Of a stretch of 64,000 bases of DNA, positions 43,862 to 53,393 are shown one piece after another. Position 1 is the stretch's first letter. Each line of letters begins with the position of its first letter. The notes under the pieces were generated by a model that was given only the letters and a program-made list of their open reading frames with translations, was not told where the DNA came from and made no database searches. The position numbers were made by a program, and so were the translations under genes. The stretch is taken from NCBI RefSeq assembly GCF_002409645.1, contig NZ_DHNR01000028.1, positions 87,952 through 151,951 on the forward strand, read 5' to 3'. This DNA is from Acetobacter sp. UBA5411. Its GTDB lineage: Bacteria > Pseudomonadota > Alphaproteobacteria > Acetobacterales > Acetobacteraceae.

Positions 43862-46800
43862 GTGAATCTGTGTGCCTTCTTCATCCGTCGTCCTGTCGCA
43901 ACCATTCTTCTGTCTCTGGCGATGGTGTTCGCCGGGCTGCTGTCCTACCGCGTCATGCCGGTCGCCGATCTGCCGGATATCTCCGTTCCCGTTATTTATG
44001 TCATCGCCAGCCAGCAGGGCAGCTCACCGCAGCAGATGGCCAGCGCTGTAACGACACCGCTGGAACGTCGCCTTGGAAGCATTGCCGGGCTGACACAGAT
44101 GACCTCCGACACCACGGACCGGTCATCCTTCATCCTGCTGTTCTTCGATGACAACCGGAATGTGGATGGCGCTGCCCGTGACGTGCAGGCCGCTCTTCAG
44201 GCGGCGCGTCAGGACATGCCGAACACGCTGATCGACACGCCGCAATATTATAAAGCCAATCCTTCCGACAATCCGATCATGGTCGCCGTACTGACGTCCG
44301 ACACACGGCCCCTCAGCGAACTGCGTGATCTGTCGGAGACCAGACTGCTTCCACAACTGGCCGGCATTCACGGCGTGGGATGGGTGCAACCGGAAGGCGC
44401 TGCCAAGCCCGCCGTGCGCGTCGAGATGAATCCCTATCTGCTCTATCATTACGGCATCGGGTTCGAGGACATTCGTTCCGCTCTGGCGTCCGCCAACGCC
44501 AACACCCCTAAGGGCTATCTGGATATCGGCACGCAGCGCGTGATGCTGACCACCAACGATCAGGCGCGGAAAGCCGACCAATATCGTGATCTGATTATCG
44601 GCTATCGCAATGACCGTCCGGTGCGTCTCTCCAGTGTGGCGACGGTTCATGATGGTCCACAGAATGAGCGCGAGGCCGCCTGGTTCAATGGCAAACCCGC
44701 CGTCATGGCGATCATCCGGGCGCAACCCGGTGCCAACGTCATTGACGTTACCGACGCCATCCGGGCGCATGCTCCCCGGATCCAGAGCGCGCTTCCCGGT
44801 GACGTCAAACTGACTTTGGCCGACGACATGTCCCGGTCAATCCGCGCGGCCCTGATGGATACCCAGCTCACACTTCTGATTTCCGTTGTGCTGGTCGTAA
44901 TTGTGGTGCTGGCGTTCCTCCGCTCATGGCGTTCCACCCTGATCCCGGCTGTCACGGTGCCCGTTTCACTGGCCGGTTCCCTCGCCGTGATGCACCTGCT
45001 GCACTTCTCGCTGGATACGCTCTCGCTGATGGCGCTGACCATCGCCACGGGATTTGTGGTGGATGATGCGATTGTCGTTGTCGAAAATATCGCCCGTCAC
45101 ATGGAAGACGGCATGGACCGTATGGAAGCGTCCCTGCTCGGCTCACGGGAAATCGGTTTTACCGTGGTGTCGATCACCATCTCGCTAATCGCAGTCTTTC
45201 TGCCCCTGCTTCTGCTGTCCGGAATTCCAGGAAAGATCTTTTTCGAATTTGCGATGACGCTGACGACAGCAGTCACCATTTCGCTTTTCCTGTCTCTCTC
45301 TCTGACGCCCATGATGTGCGCCTACCTGCTTGAAGTGCATCACGGCGAAACGACCATCGGCCACACCGGATGGTCTCGTCGGGTGCATCAGGTGTTCGAT
45401 GGCGTTGAAACTATTCTGAACGGCATGCTGCACGTTTACATGCAGTCACTCGACGTCGCGCTTCGTCATCGCTGGCTGGTGCTGGCCTCCCTGCCCGTCA
45501 GTCTGGCAGCCACAATCGCTGTCGTTGTTTTCATGCCGAAGACAATTCTGCCACCGGAAGACATCGCTCTGGTTTCAGCCTATTTGAGCACAGATCAGAC
45601 CAGTTCGTTTCAGGCCGTTTCCGACAAGACCCGGCGTGTTGTGAACACGATGATGCAGGATCCGGAAGTGACATCCGTGGTGGCATTTACGGGTGACGAC
45701 GCAGCCAATGAATCGGCAGCATTCGCCTCTCTTACGGACAAATCCACAAGACAGGACACACCAGAAACCATAGCCGCAAGAATACAGTCTCATGTCGCAA
45801 ACATTGCGGGCCTCGACGCGCATATTTCCAACTCGGGCGATGTGAACGGTGGAGGCTCGCGTCAGCAGACGGGAAATTACACCTATGTTTTCCGAAGCGA
45901 CGTCGCGGACGATCTGACAACATGGGTGCCCCGTCTTAGCGAAGCCCTGCGACACAGCAAGGTCATTTCCGATGTCAGCACCAATATCCACAATAATGGC
46001 TCTTCATTGCATGTGGACATTCGCCGCGACGTTGCCGCACGTTATCTGATTACACCGCAGTTGATCGGCAACGCTCTGTTTGATGCGTTCGGTCAGCGCA
46101 CCGCCTCGAATATCTCCACGTCGCTGACGACCTATTATGTCGTGATGGAGGCCGACCGGTTGTATCGGGAAAATCCCGAAATGCTGAAAACGCTGTGGGT
46201 TTCAACAGCAGGCGGAACAGCGGGCGGCGGCACTGTCTCTAACTCGATCCGTGTTCCACGCTCAACGGATTCCAGAGAAGCCGAGTTGAACCGTCTGTCT
46301 TTCCGAAACCAGATTGCCAACCGACTGGCTGGCGGCGCAGGGGCCTCCAATGGGTCAGCGGTCTCATCCTCGGCTGAGACCATGGTGCCGCTGGTCTCGG
46401 TAGCTGATCTCGTGACGCGCCCCACCTCCCTACAGGTCAGCCACGAAGACAACTTTGTCTCCGGTTCGATCTCGTTCAATCTTCCGACAGGAAAAGGGCT
46501 GACGGATGCAGAAGCGGAAATAAAACGGGTCAGTAACGCCATTCACATGCCCGACACCATTCGCGGAAGCTTCACCGGTCGCGCGGGTGACTTCAAGAAA
46601 GCGCTAGTGAATGAGCTTCTCGTTTTCCTTGCTGCTCTCGTCACCATGTATGTCACTCTGGGGATTCTGTATGAAAGTTATATTCATCCCCTGACCATTC
46701 TATCCACACTCCCCTCCGCTGCCGTCGGGGCTGTGGTGGCGTTATGGCTGTCCGGGCAATCCTTTTCGCTGATCGCCATGATCGGGGTGATCCTACTCGT

Positions 46801-47152
46801 CGGCATCGTCAAGAAAAACGCAATCCTGATGATCGATTTTGCCCTGCATGCCGAACGGCAACAGGGGATGGAGCCTGCAGACGCCATTCGTGCAGCCTGC
46901 GCGACCCGTTTCCGCCCCATTCTGATGACCACGCTAGCAGCAGCATTAGGGGCACTTCCTCTTATTTTCGGCAATGGTTACGGCGCGGAATTACGCCGTC
47001 CGCTAGGCATTGCCGTCGTGGGTGGACTGGCCATGAGTCAACTCCTCACCCTTTATTCCACGCCTGCTGTCTATTTACTGATGATCGCAATTGGAAAATG
47101 GGGGAAGGTCATCTGCTGCCGACTACAAAAGGCTTTCAAAAACAAACATTAA
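43862..47152 (+). CDS. RND multidrug efflux permease (AcrB/MdtC type)
   Basis: 1096 residues, inner-membrane proton-driven pump with 12 membrane helices. N-terminus FFIRRPVATILLSLAMVFAG; the proton-relay site is intact: VDDAIVVVENIARH in helix IV and GIVKKNAILMIDFAL in helix X. Two large periplasmic loops are present. A Gly/Ser-rich insertion at about residues 780-840 (STAGGTAGGG, GGAGASNGSAVSSS) makes it longer than AcrB. The start is GTG with GGAGAGG upstream. No membrane-fusion or outer-membrane channel gene is adjacent, so it must borrow partners. Confidence 0.92.
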   Translation: MNLCAFFIRRPVATILLSLAMVFAGLLSYRVMPVADLPDISVPVIYVIASQQGSSPQQMASAVTTPLERRLGSIAGLTQMTSDTTDRSSFILLFFDDNRNVDGAARDVQAALQAARQDMPNTLIDTPQYYKANPSDNPIMVAVLTSDTRPLSELRDLSETRLLPQLAGIHGVGWVQPEGAAKPAVRVEMNPYLLYHYGIGFEDIRSALASANANTPKGYLDIGTQRVMLTTNDQARKADQYRDLIIGYRNDRPVRLSSVATVHDGPQNEREAAWFNGKPAVMAIIRAQPGANVIDVTDAIRAHAPRIQSALPGDVKLTLADDMSRSIRAALMDTQLTLLISVVLVVIVVLAFLRSWRSTLIPAVTVPVSLAGSLAVMHLLHFSLDTLSLMALTIATGFVVDDAIVVVENIARHMEDGMDRMEASLLGSREIGFTVVSITISLIAVFLPLLLLSGIPGKIFFEFAMTLTTAVTISLFLSLSLTPMMCAYLLEVHHGETTIGHTGWSRRVHQVFDGVETILNGMLHVYMQSLDVALRHRWLVLASLPVSLAATIAVVVFMPKTILPPEDIALVSAYLSTDQTSSFQAVSDKTRRVVNTMMQDPEVTSVVAFTGDDAANESAAFASLTDKSTRQDTPETIAARIQSHVANIAGLDAHISNSGDVNGGGSRQQTGNYTYVFRSDVADDLTTWVPRLSEALRHSKVISDVSTNIHNNGSSLHVDIRRDVAARYLITPQLIGNALFDAFGQRTASNISTSLTTYYVVMEADRLYRENPEMLKTLWVSTAGGTAGGGTVSNSIRVPRSTDSREAELNRLSFRNQIANRLAGGAGASNGSAVSSSAETMVPLVSVADLVTRPTSLQVSHEDNFVSGSISFNLPTGKGLTDAEAEIKRVSNAIHMPDTIRGSFTGRAGDFKKALVNELLVFLAALVTMYVTLGILYESYIHPLTILSTLPSAAVGAVVALWLSGQSFSLIAMIGVILLVGIVKKNAILMIDFALHAERQQGMEPADAIRAACATRFRPILMTTLAAALGALPLIFGNGYGAELRRPLGIAVVGGLAMSQLLTLYSTPAVYLLMIAIGKWGKVICCRLQKAFKNKH

Positions 47153-47561
47153 AATTACATCTTTTCTGCGCTTATCACAGATAACAAAGAAACTGTTTTC
47201 TGGTTATGCCTGTGAAACAGAAAATTTCCCTACCATCGCCAGTCACGCCTATTTTCTTGAGCAGCGTTTTTGGAAAGATGACAAAAAATAGTATTTACGA
47301 TCACCCTATGGTTACAAATCATTGTGTAAAAAGAAGTCTATAATGACAGCATAAAAACTTGTCCCTGTTCCGGGATCAGGGCGCAAAGAGATCACCTGTT
47401 CTGTGAAAGGCTTCCCTAACAGTCGATTATTACAAAACAGTCATGCCGGGACTGGTATTGCTTTTCCAGCAGACATGCTATATTTACGGAATCGACTGTA
47501 TTTACGAGTATCTACGGTCGATATCGCATAGTTTACAACAGACGTTTCAGGGAATGGTTCG

Positions 47562-47690
47562 ATGGCCAAAAGTTGCTGCAAGACAGACGGGTGCGCTCCG
47601 GCAAAGAAGGGCTGCTGCGGCCTGAAGAAAATTGTCGGTGTAATGATCGTAGCCGGAATTGCCGGTTTTCTGTGGAAGAAGTTCAAGTAA
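47562..47690 (+). CDS. Small Cys-rich single-pass membrane protein
   Basis: 42 residues. Five cysteines crowd the N-terminal 19 (C5, C6, C11, C18, C19: SCCKTDGCAP, KKGCCGLKK), followed by a membrane helix (IVGVMIVAGIAGFLW) and a basic end (KKFK). GGGA lies eight bases before ATG. A ten-base-pair hairpin follows 16 bases after the stop, like a transcript end. No family known to me; the pattern could bind metal or form a redox pair at the membrane. Confidence 0.65.
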   Translation: MAKSCCKTDGCAPAKKGCCGLKKIVGVMIVAGIAGFLWKKFK

Positions 47691-47705
47691 TCCAGAAGAT
47701 TACAT

Positions 47706-47727
47706 TGCCCGAAACCTGTTTCGGGCA
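47706..47727 (+). terminator. Hairpin after the Cys-rich small gene
   Basis: TGCCCGAAAC/GTTTCGGGCA form a perfect ten-base stem over a two-base loop. No T-run follows, so it may be a factor-dependent end or RNA-stability element. Its position fits the end of the small gene's transcript. Confidence 0.55.
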
Positions 47728-48284
47728 TCCCACCTTGCCTGTTTCCATTCCATCGCAATGAAATACCAAACACAATAAAAATATATCATTATGCGCAAAT
47801 ATATATTCTCAATACATAAGCGCGACAGATTATCTTTTCCACGAATAGAGACCACCTAATCTTCGACAGGCATCTTAGCCCAAAAAAACAATCTTAAAAA
47901 ATTGAAAATGTTGCAGATATTAGCGAAAAAATAACAAAATGGACCCGATGTTTTGCAGTCCGTCTTTATGCACAATCATATGCTTAACTAAAATTTAGAA
48001 ACTTGCAGGTAACGTTAGAAAAATCCGAACCATTTCTGGCTTTCCATGTTTTTCTTTTCTATCTTTTCAAGAAATAGTTTGCTGTGATTTTTCATATCAA
48101 TTCAGAGAAACATGCAGTTTTGTGACTTTTATCCTCGTTTAAAGAAATTATTGAACATAATATATCGTGAAGGTCTTGCACCGGGAAGCATACTTCATTA
48201 TTTCAACAGATAGAGCCGAATAGGCTCCACACGATTTTCTGTAAATGTGCGCTGAATTGTTTAAAAGTGTAACGGAGTTTTTTT

Positions 48285-48749
48285 ATGTCTGAGAATAAAC
48301 CCCTTTCCCCCCTGCTCGAACTGACAGCGCAAATCGTTTCTGCTCATGTTTCAAACAACTCTGCCTCCGCAGAGACGCTTCCCGTTTTGATCCGTGACGT
48401 TTTCACGGCTCTTGAGACCGCCGGACAGGCCGCTCCAGAGCCCGAGAAACTGCAGCCTGCGGTTCCGGTAAAACGGTCCGTCTTCCCGGACTACATTGTC
48501 TGTTTGGAAGATGGTAAAAAACTGAAAATGCTGAAACGGCATCTACAGAGTGCTTATGGCATGACGCCTGAGCAGTATCGTGAGCGCTGGGGCCTGCCGA
48601 CAGACTATCCCATGGTTGCTCCCAACTATGCCGAGCGTCGTTCAACGCTTGCTCGTGAAATTGGTCTGGGCCGCAAGATCAGCGCTACCAGCGCTTCTTC
48701 CGAGAGCGATGACACTGCGCCGCGCCGTCGTGGCCGCAAGGCTCAGTAA
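48285..48749 (+). CDS. mucR: MucR/Ros family transcriptional regulator
   Basis: 154 residues. N-terminal oligomerisation region (LLELTAQIVSAHVSNN) and C-terminal zinc-finger-like DNA-binding domain with SVFPDYIVCLEDGKKLKMLK then RHLQSAYGMTPEQYRERWGL, the family hallmark. MucR proteins act as global H-NS-like silencers of AT-rich DNA and control exopolysaccharide, motility and c-di-GMP genes in alphaproteobacteria. A strong hairpin follows. In this window AT-rich targets nearby could include 43.4 kb and its own upstream region. Confidence 0.92.
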   Translation: MSENKPLSPLLELTAQIVSAHVSNNSASAETLPVLIRDVFTALETAGQAAPEPEKLQPAVPVKRSVFPDYIVCLEDGKKLKMLKRHLQSAYGMTPEQYRERWGLPTDYPMVAPNYAERRSTLAREIGLGRKISATSASSESDDTAPRRRGRKAQ

Positions 48750-48758
48750 AGCCTGTTA

Positions 48759-48802
48759 CATAGGCATGACTTCTCACATTAAAGTCATGCCTATGATTTC
48801 TT
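48759..48802 (+). terminator. Terminator after mucR
   Basis: CATAGGCATGACTT pairs with AAGTCATGCCTATG over a nine-base loop, a 14-base perfect stem, followed by ATTTCTT. Ten bases after the mucR stop. Confidence 0.75.
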
Positions 48803-48853
48803 CATGGAAACAGTTTTCCATGAGCCTTTAGTGTTGTGCTGGAATAAACTGTA

Positions 48854-49828
48854 ATGAGTTCAGGCGTTGACGAGACTGTGGCGTACTCTGTTCAGAAGCG
48901 GAGACTGCGTCGCTGGCGGATTGGCGCGATCGCAGCTGTTGCCGTGTCGATCATGATTGCAGGGCGATATGGTCAGCAATCCAGAAGCGAGAGCCTTTAT
49001 AGTGGGGGCAGAATAATAAATACGCCTCACCTCGTACAGTTAAAAGTCCACGGCATGATCGGTTCAGATGTCTCACGCTGGACAAAAGCCCTTGCCGATG
49101 CTGGCAAAGACAGCAACGTCAAAGGGCTGCTTCTCGATATTGATAGTCCGGGGGGCGCTGTAACCGGCGGCGAAGAATTACATGATGCTGTGGAGCGGTT
49201 TGCTCACAATAAACCCGTCGTGGCTACCATGCGGGGTATGGGCGCATCCGCAGGATACATGATCGCTCTTCCGTCCAAACGTATTTTTGCCGAACGAAGC
49301 ACATTGACCGGTTCTATCGGCGTGCTGATGGAAGCGCCGGAATTCTCAGGGGTGCTCAACAAGATCGGCGTCAATGTGCAGGAACTGGTGTCTGGACCGC
49401 TAAAGGGTCAGCCTTCCCTCACCAAACCGATTTCTCCCGAAGGTCATGTCATGCTTCAGGGAGTTGTCAGCAATCTTTACGACCAGTTTGTCACCATGGT
49501 CGTCACAGGGCGCCATATGCCTGAAGAAAAGGTGCGCTCTCTTGCCGATGGTCGCCCCTATACAGGCGAACAGGCCCTGAAAGTGGGACTGATCGACAAT
49601 ATTGGCGGTAAGGAAGATGCTCAAAACTGGTTAAGCAAAGCTGCAGGCCTGTCCGGTGAACCCAAAATCGTGACAATTGGTGAAGAGCATAAAACGTTCA
49701 GTCTGAAACGGCGTATCTTTGGCTGGTTTGGCGGACGGGTCATGTCATGGCTCGGCCTTGATGCAGACATTTTTCTGCCTCAGACGCGTGCAGCTATTGA
49801 CGGCGCAGTTTCGATCTGGAAACCTTAG
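48854..49828 (+). CDS. sppA: Signal peptide peptidase SppA (S49)
   Basis: Membrane protease that degrades cleaved signal peptides. 324 residues with a basic cytoplasmic N-terminus (KRRLRRWR) and one membrane helix (IGAIAAVAVSIMIA). The catalytic Ser lies in GMGASAGYMIALP near residue 132 and the Lys in SGPLKGQPS near 182, matching the Ser/Lys dyad of short SppA. DSPGGAVTGGEE is the oxyanion-region signature. It is followed by ihfB 19 bases on, a common alphaproteobacterial pair. Confidence 0.93.
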   Translation: MSSGVDETVAYSVQKRRLRRWRIGAIAAVAVSIMIAGRYGQQSRSESLYSGGRIINTPHLVQLKVHGMIGSDVSRWTKALADAGKDSNVKGLLLDIDSPGGAVTGGEELHDAVERFAHNKPVVATMRGMGASAGYMIALPSKRIFAERSTLTGSIGVLMEAPEFSGVLNKIGVNVQELVSGPLKGQPSLTKPISPEGHVMLQGVVSNLYDQFVTMVVTGRHMPEEKVRSLADGRPYTGEQALKVGLIDNIGGKEDAQNWLSKAAGLSGEPKIVTIGEEHKTFSLKRRIFGWFGGRVMSWLGLDADIFLPQTRAAIDGAVSIWKP

Positions 49829-49847
49829 CTCTCGGCGGGGAGGCGAG

Positions 49848-50144
49848 ATGACCAGATCCGAACTTGTCGCTGAAATAGCAGCGGCTAACCCTCATCTTTT
49901 GCTCAAGGACGTTGAATTAATCGTTCATACGATTTTTGACGAACTGACAAGCGCGCTTGCACGCGGAGATCGTGTCGAACTCCGCGGCTTCGGGGCTTTT
50001 ACTGTCAAGAAACGGGAAGCCAGAGCGGGACGCAATCCGCGCACTGGTGAATCCGTATCTGTCGACGAGAAAGTCGTACCTTTTTTCAAGGCAGGAAAAG
50101 AGCTGCGCGAACGTGTCAACGGCGCAACGCCACAGGACGAATAG
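49848..50144 (+). CDS. ihfB: Integration host factor beta subunit
   Basis: 98-residue nucleoid protein that sharply bends DNA as an IhfA/IhfB heterodimer. MTRSELVAEIAAANPHLLLK, VELRGFGAFTVKKREARAGR and the beta-arm R-N-P-R-T-G-E-S that inserts in the minor groove are intact. The ATG at 49848 has GGGGAGG upstream. Next to sppA as in most alphaproteobacteria, where the order is conserved. Confidence 0.95.
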   Translation: MTRSELVAEIAAANPHLLLKDVELIVHTIFDELTSALARGDRVELRGFGAFTVKKREARAGRNPRTGESVSVDEKVVPFFKAGKELRERVNGATPQDE

Positions 50145-50271
50145 CACCGAAAAGGTGCTTTACGAGGATTAACGCCCTCATTTCGCATGTCTTGTTCGCG
50201 TTCTTGATATACTGTTAGAACTGATCTCATCCCACGGTCAGTTTCCGACGGCCGTTTTTTCGGGCGCTGTT

Positions 50272-50637
50272 ATGGCTTTCGTATACGGTTTGTCAGAACG
50301 CTGCTTAAACCAGGCAAAAAGCCTGAGAGTCAGTGTGCCGAAAACGGGGGGGATGCTGCTTCTGGCCTGTGTCATTGTTTCAGCACAGGCGCAAGCACGC
50401 ACTCCTGGCAGTCACGCACCACTACAGCGTTCAGTACCGCACACCAAAACACATCACACCAGAAAATCGGCGCTACAGGGCTGTCTGTCCGGCGGGTCCG
50501 TTATCATGACGCATGGCCGTAAACTGGGCGCGATCGGCTCTCATGGAAAGCTGCTGGCTCCAGTCGGACGGGCCATCTATTACACGGACAGCAAACACGG
50601 ATGCCTGCCGGGGAAGCATGTCCGTCGCCGCGGATAA
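50272..50637 (+). CDS. Small secreted basic protein, unknown
   Basis: 121 residues. Signal peptide with hydrophobic core GGMLLLACVIVSAQAQA; the mature part is rich in His, Lys, Arg and Gly (SVPHTKTHHTRKS, HVRRRG) with two cysteines. No ribosome site of note. No known family. It may be an outer-surface or periplasmic metal- or polysaccharide-binding peptide; this is not supported by more than composition. Confidence 0.55.
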   Translation: MAFVYGLSERCLNQAKSLRVSVPKTGGMLLLACVIVSAQAQARTPGSHAPLQRSVPHTKTHHTRKSALQGCLSGGSVIMTHGRKLGAIGSHGKLLAPVGRAIYYTDSKHGCLPGKHVRRRG

Positions 50638-50882
50638 GACTTTTCTCATTTCACTATTTATAAGATTTTGCTCACCGCATGAGAATAACTCCCTCTCTGG
50701 TGGTATTACTTCCTTTCATCCGTCTGGATTTGTGAACGAACGGATTTCATCCCGACCTGTGTTGGGCTAGGTTCCTGCAATCAACGGCCTGCGACAAAAG
50801 TGTTTCTTTGCGGCAGACCTCAGGCAGCGTGTCTGAAATGCACCAGGAAACAGGCTTCGCCATGAGCAGAACAGGGATCCAG

Positions 50883-52316
50883 ATGGCAGACAAAAATGCT
50901 TCGACCGTCATACCCGTCATTCTTTCAGGGGGGTCGGGAACCCGTCTGTGGCCAATGTCACGTGCGAGTTTTCCCAAACAACTGTGGCCTTTGCTGAGCG
51001 CGCAGTCTCTTTTGCAGGAAACAGCCCTGCGAGCCCGAGGCATTTCCCTCTCAGCACCCGTGATCGTCTGTAATGAAGCGCATCGTTTTCTGATCGCGGA
51101 ACAACTGCGTGAGGCAGGAATAGAGTCGCCTAAAATCCTGCTGGAACCGGTAGGACGGAACTCCGCACCGGCCATCGCCGCCGCCGCCCTGCTTGTCGCC
51201 CAGACGGACCCGCAGGCCATCCTCTGGCTGATGGCCGCAGACGCCGCCATCACAAAACCGGAAGCCCTGAACACCGCCATGCAGAATGCAGTCGCCGGCG
51301 CTGAACAAGGGCTAGTCGTGACCTTCGGCATGAAACCGACACGACCGGAGACTGGTTACGGCTATATCGAGGTCGGACAGACGATTTCGGGACTTGAGGG
51401 CATCTCTACGGTAAAGGCCTTCCGCGAGAAACCGGATGAGGAGCAGGCCGAATTCTTCCTTAAGTCCGGTGACTATCTGTGGAACTCCGGCATGTTCGTC
51501 TTCAGGGCAGATACCCTGCTTCGCGAGATGGAAGAACATGCTCCGGAAGTCATGACTGCCGTGCGGGCAGCCTTTGAAGCCCAGAAAGGTGATCTCTTCT
51601 TCGAACGTCTTGGCGTCGAGGAGTTCAAGACTGCACCGGACATTTCAATCGACTACGCCATTGCCGAACGAAGCAGCAATGTCGCTGTGGTGCCCGCCGA
51701 TCTCGGCTGGTCCGATGTCGGCAGCTGGGATACGCTGTGGGATATCAGCCCGAAAGACACGGCCGGAAATGTCGCCGTCGGTGACGTGCTGATCGAAGAT
51801 TCGAAGAACAGTTACGTTCGTTCAGAGAAATACCTGACGGCGGTCGCTGGCGTCGATGATCTTGTGGTCGTGACAACGGATGATGCTGTGCTGGTCACGC
51901 ATCGTGACCGGGCGCAGGACGTCAAGAAGATCGTTGATCGACTGAAGAAGGCGAAACGACCGGAAGCAGCAAGTCACAACCGCTGCTATCGTCCATGGGG
52001 CTTTTACGAGAGCCTGATCCAGAATGACCGCTTTCAGGTCAAACGGATTGTCGTTCAGCCGGGCGAGAAACTCTCCCTGCAGAAGCATTTCCACCGCGCC
52101 GAACACTGGATTGTCGTCGGTGGCGTCGCTCTGGTGACGCGGGATGAGGATAAGGTCCTCGTGCGCGAGAATGAGAGCATCTATCTGCCGCAGGGCTGCA
52201 TTCACCGCATGGAAAACCCCGGCAAGATCCCTCTGACCCTGATCGAAGTGCAGACAGGGGCCTATCTGGGGGAAGACGATATCGTGCGGCTTGAGGATAC
52301 CTATAACCGGTCCTGA
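50883..52316 (+). CDS. manC: Mannose-1-phosphate guanylyltransferase / mannose-6-phosphate isomerase
   Basis: Bifunctional enzyme (also called AlgA/XanB) making GDP-mannose for surface polysaccharides such as acetan. 477 residues. N-terminal nucleotidyltransferase: ILSGGSGTRLWPMSRASFPK, the product-binding FREKPDEEQA and WNSGMFVFRA. The C-terminal cupin isomerase domain begins RPWGFYESLIQNDRF and has QPGEKLSLQKHFHRAEHW (metal His). Start at 50883; 50862 is in frame seven codons upstream. A strong terminator follows. Confidence 0.95.
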   Translation: MADKNASTVIPVILSGGSGTRLWPMSRASFPKQLWPLLSAQSLLQETALRARGISLSAPVIVCNEAHRFLIAEQLREAGIESPKILLEPVGRNSAPAIAAAALLVAQTDPQAILWLMAADAAITKPEALNTAMQNAVAGAEQGLVVTFGMKPTRPETGYGYIEVGQTISGLEGISTVKAFREKPDEEQAEFFLKSGDYLWNSGMFVFRADTLLREMEEHAPEVMTAVRAAFEAQKGDLFFERLGVEEFKTAPDISIDYAIAERSSNVAVVPADLGWSDVGSWDTLWDISPKDTAGNVAVGDVLIEDSKNSYVRSEKYLTAVAGVDDLVVVTTDDAVLVTHRDRAQDVKKIVDRLKKAKRPEAASHNRCYRPWGFYESLIQNDRFQVKRIVVQPGEKLSLQKHFHRAEHWIVVGGVALVTRDEDKVLVRENESIYLPQGCIHRMENPGKIPLTLIEVQTGAYLGEDDIVRLEDTYNRS

Positions 52317-52342
52317 TTGGTCCCCACCGACAGGCGGCAAAC

Positions 52343-52376
52343 AAAAAGGGGCTTTCCTGAAAGAAAGCCCCTTTTT
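52343..52376. terminator. Bidirectional terminator between manC and the EcsC gene
   Basis: AAAAAGGGGCTTTC pairs with GAAAGCCCCTTTTT, a 14-base perfect stem with A and T tracts, in the 84-base gap between convergent genes; it can work in both directions. Confidence 0.95.
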
Positions 52377-52400
52377 AATGCCCGAACAGTGTTCTTAAAA

Positions 52401-53246
52401 TCAGGCGTCCTGCGTGCTCGCCAGATCACGCAGAGCGACTGCGGTATCCCGCACTGTCGGACCATGCTCGCGTTCCAGACGGCGAATGGTGAAGTGCGCC
52501 CGTGCCAGCGCCTGATAATGGGCCAGGAACGCCGCATTGAGCGACGCACCACAGAGCGCACCCGCGACCGGCATCAGTTGCAGCGAAATCTTGTGTCCCA
52601 AAGCCAGTCCGTAATGCGACGCGACCTCGGAAATCAGCATCACGACCGGCCGGCCACGCAGCACGGTGCGGGCGGAGAAATACCCCAACTCGCTCTCCCT
52701 GCCCTCACCGATATTGGGAAAGGCACGCAGCGCAAAGACCTCAAGACAGGCGCGACGGGAGTCGGGATCAGAGAGATCCTCGCCTTCCTCACGGGCAATG
52801 CGAGCGATCTCACGCATGATGGTCAGGGTGGTGAAGCTGATGTCCGGCGCAAGACCGGCAAGTCCGGCAAAACCACCGACCGCGCCTGACACGGCGACCG
52901 CGGCCTGCAGGGCTTTTTCACGCATGCCTTTGCCCGTTGACCGATCGGTCGCCTCACCGCTGGCAGCAGCATCCAGCGACCCGGACATCCCCAGAATCGC
53001 CACGTCGAATGACCGGGCGATGGCTGTCTCGGCAATGCCCTTGAGCTTGTCCTGCACACGGGGCGTCATCCCCAGTCCGCGCAGGCCGAGTCGGGTGGCA
53101 TGCCCGACGGCTCCCCCCATCAGGTCGGCCATACGGACCAGAACGCCACGTCCGGCCTCCACCTGCTTCAGCGCATTTTCAAGCTCCAGGATCTGTCCAT
53201 CCGTGAGAGCTAATGGAGCAAGTTGTTGTCCTGTGCTTACGGTCAT
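52401..53246 (-). CDS. EcsC family protein
   Basis: 281 residues. The EcsC domain (DUF-type, originally next to the Bacillus EcsAB transporter) covers the whole protein; hydrophobic helices recur (AVAVSGAVGGFAGLAGLAPD, SLQLMPVAGALCGASLNAAF). Function in bacteria unclear; possibly a membrane-associated protein linked to protein secretion or stress. No partner transporter lies nearby. It is tail-to-tail with manC. Confidence 0.85.
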   Translation of the reverse strand: MTVSTGQQLAPLALTDGQILELENALKQVEAGRGVLVRMADLMGGAVGHATRLGLRGLGMTPRVQDKLKGIAETAIARSFDVAILGMSGSLDAAASGEATDRSTGKGMREKALQAAVAVSGAVGGFAGLAGLAPDISFTTLTIMREIARIAREEGEDLSDPDSRRACLEVFALRAFPNIGEGRESELGYFSARTVLRGRPVVMLISEVASHYGLALGHKISLQLMPVAGALCGASLNAAFLAHYQALARAHFTIRRLEREHGPTVRDTAVALRDLASTQDA

Positions 53247-53393
53247 CGGAAGGTATCCTGTTCCAGCTGGCTCATGTGTTGCTACTTATAAATATAAGCG
53301 CTTTCGTTCGCGCAAGGTTGCGGAAACATTCATTGACCGCAAGCGTCATACATCCGACTTTGATTTATCGCCGTGCAGGAAAGCATCAGGACC

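Larger units (their letters stand above)
47153..48284. other. AT-rich stretch between RND gene and mucR
   Basis: 1.1 kb with low GC, poly-A/T tracts and TA steps, holding only the small Cys-rich gene at 47562-47690 and its hairpin. The last 550 bases (47730-48284) have no supported gene. It probably includes the mucR promoter; MucR/Ros proteins bind such AT-rich DNA and regulate their own genes. Confidence 0.6.
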
